Origin: Paenarthrobacter nitroguajacolicus
Lineage (GTDB): Bacteria; Actinomycetota; Actinomycetes; Actinomycetales; Micrococcaceae
NCBI RefSeq assembly: GCF_007786235.1
Contig: NZ_VNFK01000005.1
Coordinates: 62,001-126,000, forward strand
DNA: 64,000 nt
Reading direction: 5' to 3'
The position numbers and the translations under genes were made by a program. Positions within the stretch are counted from its first letter, which is position 1, and the number at the start of each line of letters is the position of its first letter. The notes beneath the pieces are model-generated. The model was not told the DNA's origin. It made no database searches and was given only the letters and a program-made list of their open reading frames with translations. Shown here one piece after another: positions 61,679 through 64,000 of this stretch.

Positions 61679-62032
61679 CTACGGAGCCAGCGGGCGGAGT
61701 TGCTCTTCTGAGATGGGGTTCGTCACGGTGAAATAGACCTGAGGCGCCGTCATGTCTCCCCAGTCTTCCTTCTTCACCCGAACCGCGTCAGGCGTCACTT
61801 CGGCGATCCGAACACGCAGCCAAGCGCCGTCGTCGAGGAGTAATTCGTGGGGTTCGGCGAGGTAGCGCAGGCCGAGGTCATCGAGTGTTTCCTCGGCGGT
61901 GAACCAGTCCACGACATCTGTGCGTGGGCGTCCCAGCATGTCGATAGCGACAAATCCGTCGCTTACCGGCTTCATCCACCCCACGTGTTCGCCGTCGTCC
62001 GCACGTCGGTGCTCAATCCAGTCAGCTTCCAT
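61679..62032 (-). CDS. Hypothetical protein
   Basis: I do not recognise a named family. The 117-residue protein is acidic and probably a small beta-rich soluble domain: MEADWIEHRRADDGEHVGWM, FVAIDMLGRPRTDVVDWFTA, EPHELLLDDGAWLRVRIAEV and VYFTVTNPISEEQ. It has no membrane segment. It lies upstream of the deaminase-ASCH gene on the same strand with 29 bases between, so co-transcription is likely. The ATG at 62032 avoids a Ser/Ala-rich upstream extension that is antisense-like in composition. Confidence 0.68.
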   Translation of the reverse strand: MEADWIEHRRADDGEHVGWMKPVSDGFVAIDMLGRPRTDVVDWFTAEETLDDLGLRYLAEPHELLLDDGAWLRVRIAEVTPDAVRVKKEDWGDMTAPQVYFTVTNPISEEQLRPLAP

Positions 62033-62054
62033 GACTTCGACGGTAGCACCGGGG

Positions 62055-62681
62055 TTAGTGGATGACCGCCAGCAGGATGCCGACCAGGACGAACAAGCAG
62101 CCGAAGACGCGGTTGAGGACTTTCTGGCCCTTTTGGTCATGGGTGAACCGTTGGAAGGACCGGGCTGCGAGGGCGAAGAAGAACCACATCACCATAATGT
62201 CGATGATGATGACCGTGGTGGTCAGCACCGCGTATTGCTGAAGCAGCGGCTGGTCCGGCCTGATGAACTGCGGCATGAAGGCCAGGAAGAAGACGATTGC
62301 CTTCGGGTTCAGCAGGTTCACCCAGATACCGCGCTGGAACATGGACAGGGCGGACTCGTTCTTCTTGTTCGCAACCTCTTCCTTGTCCAGATCAGGCTTG
62401 TGCAGGAACTGCCGGATGCCCAGGTACACCAAATAGGCCGCACCGGCGTAGCGGATGACGTTGAAGATCACCGGCGAGTTGGACACCAGCACGCCCACGC
62501 CCAAGGCGACGATCACGATGTGGATGACCAGGGCCACCTGTTGGCCGAGGATGCCCCAGATGGAGCGTCGGAAGCCGGAATTGAGCGAGTTGCTCATGGT
62601 GAAAATTGCACCGGCGCCGGGAGTGAAACTGATCAGGGTGCCAGCGCCAACCAGGGCCAGCCAAAGTGAAAACTGCACCAC
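62055..62681 (-). CDS. LysE family translocator
   Basis: The 208-residue protein has six hydrophobic segments and the LysE/RhtB signature: LVGAGTLISFTPGAGAIFTM near the N-terminus, AGAAYLVYLGIRQFL in the middle and GIWVNLLNPKAIVFFLAFMP. It exports amino acids such as homoserine, threonine or lysine. The start is one of two tandem GTG codons at 62681. Confidence 0.92.
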   Translation of the reverse strand: MVQFSLWLALVGAGTLISFTPGAGAIFTMSNSLNSGFRRSIWGILGQQVALVIHIVIVALGVGVLVSNSPVIFNVIRYAGAAYLVYLGIRQFLHKPDLDKEEVANKKNESALSMFQRGIWVNLLNPKAIVFFLAFMPQFIRPDQPLLQQYAVLTTTVIIIDIMVMWFFFALAARSFQRFTHDQKGQKVLNRVFGCLFVLVGILLAVIH

Positions 62682-62720
62682 CTCAGCTTATGCCGGTGAA
62701 GGGGGTGCCCCGGACGCGGG

Positions 62721-62812
62721 CCTTCGCCACCCACTTTGACGGCGGGGGACAAGGAATGCACCCGGGATAGGTTGATTTCCCGGCCGGGGAAGTTCAAAGA
62801 AGGTGGTGAAGG
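62721..62812. repeat. Imperfect intergenic palindrome
   Basis: The left arm CCTTCGCCACCCACTTTGAC and right arm GTTCAAAGAAGGTGGTGAAGG can pair with several mismatches over a 92-bp element. The CCACC...CTTTG arms resemble the palindrome at 46475-46568, which suggests a diverged member of the same family. It lies in the divergent region of the LysE and dinB genes. Confidence 0.55.
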
Positions 62813-62848
62813 TACAGCTCAGCGGGCCAGGTGAGGCACACTGGTGCC

Positions 62849-63922
62849 GTGAGCGGAATCCCGTGGGTGCTGCACGTCGATCTGGACCAGTTCATTGCCG
62901 CTGTCGAGATACTCCGGCGGCCCGAGCTTGCCGGAAAACCGGTCATAGTGGGCGGCAGGGGAGATCCCACCGAACGTGCTGTGGTGTCCACGGCGTCTTA
63001 CGAAGCAAGGGCCTTCGGTGTTGGTTCAGGGATGCCGCTGCGCATCGCGGCGCGGAAAGTGCCGGACGCCATCATCCTGCCGGTCGACCAGGAAGCCTAC
63101 CTTGCGGCTTCGGAAGTCGTGATGGCTACTCTCAGGGAGCAGCCCGGCGCCACTGTTCAGGTACTGGGGTGGGACGAAGCTTTTGTAGGCGTCGAGACCG
63201 AGGACGCAGAAACCTATGCCAAGCAGATCCAGGCTGCCGTCCTCGAGCAGACGCAGTTGCACTGCAGCGTGGGCATCGGCGACACCTTGGTCCGGGCAAA
63301 GAACGCGACGGACTTCGGTAAACCAGCAGGCATCTTCCGGCTCACCAAAGAGAACTGGCTTGACGTCATGGGCCACAGGCCCACCAGGGAGTTGTGGGGC
63401 GTCGGGCCCAAAGTGTCCCAGCGGTTGGCGAAGCATGACATCACCACTGTCGCTGAGCTCGCGGCGGTGGATCCCCAGGAATTGGTCCCGGAATTCGGCC
63501 CCAAGATGGGCCCTTGGTATGCGCAATTAGGGCGCGGAGAAGGTTCCAGCGAAGTGGATGACACTCCCTGGGTGGCCCGCGCGCACGGCCGTGAGACAAC
63601 GTTTCAGCAGGACCTGACCGAGGCCGGGCAAATCGAGAACGCTCTCAGGGAGCTGACCGCACGCGTCCTGGAAGACGTCGCAGCGGAGGGGCGCCCGGTA
63701 ATCGGGCTGACCCTCAAAGTCCGGTACGTGCCGTTCTTCACCAAGACGTATGCACGGAAGATCGCCGAGACCTTTGATCGCGAAGAGGTCTTGGCCCGGG
63801 TCCTTGACCTCACTGCCAAGATCGAGCCCGACCGCCCCATCCGGCTCCTGGGACTGCGCGCAGAAATGGCCATGCCGGAAGAGGCCCGGAAGGGTCACAC
63901 GCCAACGCGAGGCGGTTGGTAG
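62849..63922 (+). CDS. dinB: Y-family DNA polymerase IV, DinB2-like
   Basis: The 357-residue protein has the Y-family palm with Asp11 (WVLHVDLDQFIAAVEILRRP) and Asp109-Glu110 (GWDEAFVG), finger region VSTASYEARAFGVGSGMPLR, the thumb SVGIGDTLVRAKNATDFGKP and a little-finger domain. The motif WVLHVDLDQF and overall spacing resemble mycobacterial DinB2. The steric-gate position, aromatic in most homologues (Phe13 in E. coli), is Ile16 here. The GTG at 62849 gives the typical N-terminus; a GTG at 62831 is also in frame. No clamp-binding peptide is obvious at the C-terminus. Confidence 0.92.
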   Translation: MSGIPWVLHVDLDQFIAAVEILRRPELAGKPVIVGGRGDPTERAVVSTASYEARAFGVGSGMPLRIAARKVPDAIILPVDQEAYLAASEVVMATLREQPGATVQVLGWDEAFVGVETEDAETYAKQIQAAVLEQTQLHCSVGIGDTLVRAKNATDFGKPAGIFRLTKENWLDVMGHRPTRELWGVGPKVSQRLAKHDITTVAELAAVDPQELVPEFGPKMGPWYAQLGRGEGSSEVDDTPWVARAHGRETTFQQDLTEAGQIENALRELTARVLEDVAAEGRPVIGLTLKVRYVPFFTKTYARKIAETFDREEVLARVLDLTAKIEPDRPIRLLGLRAEMAMPEEARKGHTPTRGGW

Positions 63923-63951
63923 CAGGAGAACGCCCGACGCCGGCCTGCCGC

Positions 63952-64000
63952 CTACCAGCGCGGGTGAATCGCTGCGCGGAAGAAACGATCGTAGATGTCC
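63952..64000 (-). CDS. C-terminal fragment of an unidentified protein
   Basis: The minus strand encodes DIYDRFFRAAIHPRW followed by TAG, and the frame runs off the right edge. The aromatic, structured-looking end and codon choice suggest a genuine C-terminus, but only 15 residues are visible, so no family can be named. Confidence 0.4.
   Translation of the reverse strand, partial: DIYDRFFRAAIHPRW

Overview
The window looks like a chromosomal segment of a high-GC actinobacterium of the Arthrobacter/Paenarthrobacter group (Micrococcaceae). The evidence is the frequent GTG/TTG starts behind GGAGG-type ribosome binding sites, an actinobacterial-type dCTP deaminase, a six-gene mrp operon with a fused MrpA-MrpB, a SAM-IV riboswitch, an IdeR-type iron box and a DinB2-type polymerase. 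I see no insertion sequence, integrase, phage gene or CRISPR array. The mobile-looking elements are short intergenic palindromes and one small tandem repeat.

Layout. 1-5.5 kb: a carbohydrate catabolic locus (two xylose-isomerase-like TIM barrels, a DUF993 aldolase-like protein, a Gfo/Idh/MocA oxidoreductase, a LacI regulator, an esterase) with three matching LacI-type operators. 5.5-10.4 kb: GNAT protein, LysR regulator divergent from an MFS exporter, an alanine dehydrogenase/CeoS-like enzyme with a 44-residue basic protein, and a SnoaL-like protein. 10.5-15.6 kb: tRNA-Gly(CCC), two secreted proteins (VanY-type peptidase and CAP domain) sharing a C-terminal repeat module, an SRPBCC protein and dcd. 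15.7-25.4 kb: cation/proton transport (KhtTU-like pair, UMF1-type MFS, mrpACDEFG). 25.4-29.7 kb: DUF4235 and NUDIX proteins, then a TPP riboswitch with a ribosome-binding-site-sequestering hairpin ahead of an ykoEDC-type transporter. 29.8-33.4 kb: iron genes (DesC-like acyltransferase, DesG-like penicillin acylase, DesF-like ferric-siderophore reductase) around an IdeR-type box. 33.5-37.9 kb: an XRE-MurA fusion, a DUF559 protein between two related palindromes, a YbdK-type ligase and a membrane protein.

37.9-48 kb is rich in sulfur-related genes: a SAM-IV riboswitch before DUF1737-rhodanese-metZ, a SulP transporter, then a tightly coupled trio (flavin monooxygenase, ammonia-lyase-fold protein without a recognisable Ala-Ser-Gly cofactor triad, cysteine-synthase-like enzyme), an AhpD-like protein and an MmuP-like permease. 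The trio is my best candidate for an undescribed pathway. 48.3-53.5 kb: folate genes (pabC, and pabB fused to a P-loop kinase domain), cardiolipin synthase and a tyrosine phosphatase. 53.5-56.3 kb: a Tat-exported M60 peptidase and a TetR regulator divergent from a small membrane protein. 56.3-61.7 kb: a uridine/ribonucleoside utilisation locus laid out like corynebacterial uriR-rbsK-uriT-uriH, plus a cytidine deaminase-ASCH fusion. 61.7-64 kb: a hypothetical protein, a LysE exporter and a DinB2-like polymerase lacking an aromatic steric gate.

All functions rest on motif reading and remembered family features; no alignment or database search was run.
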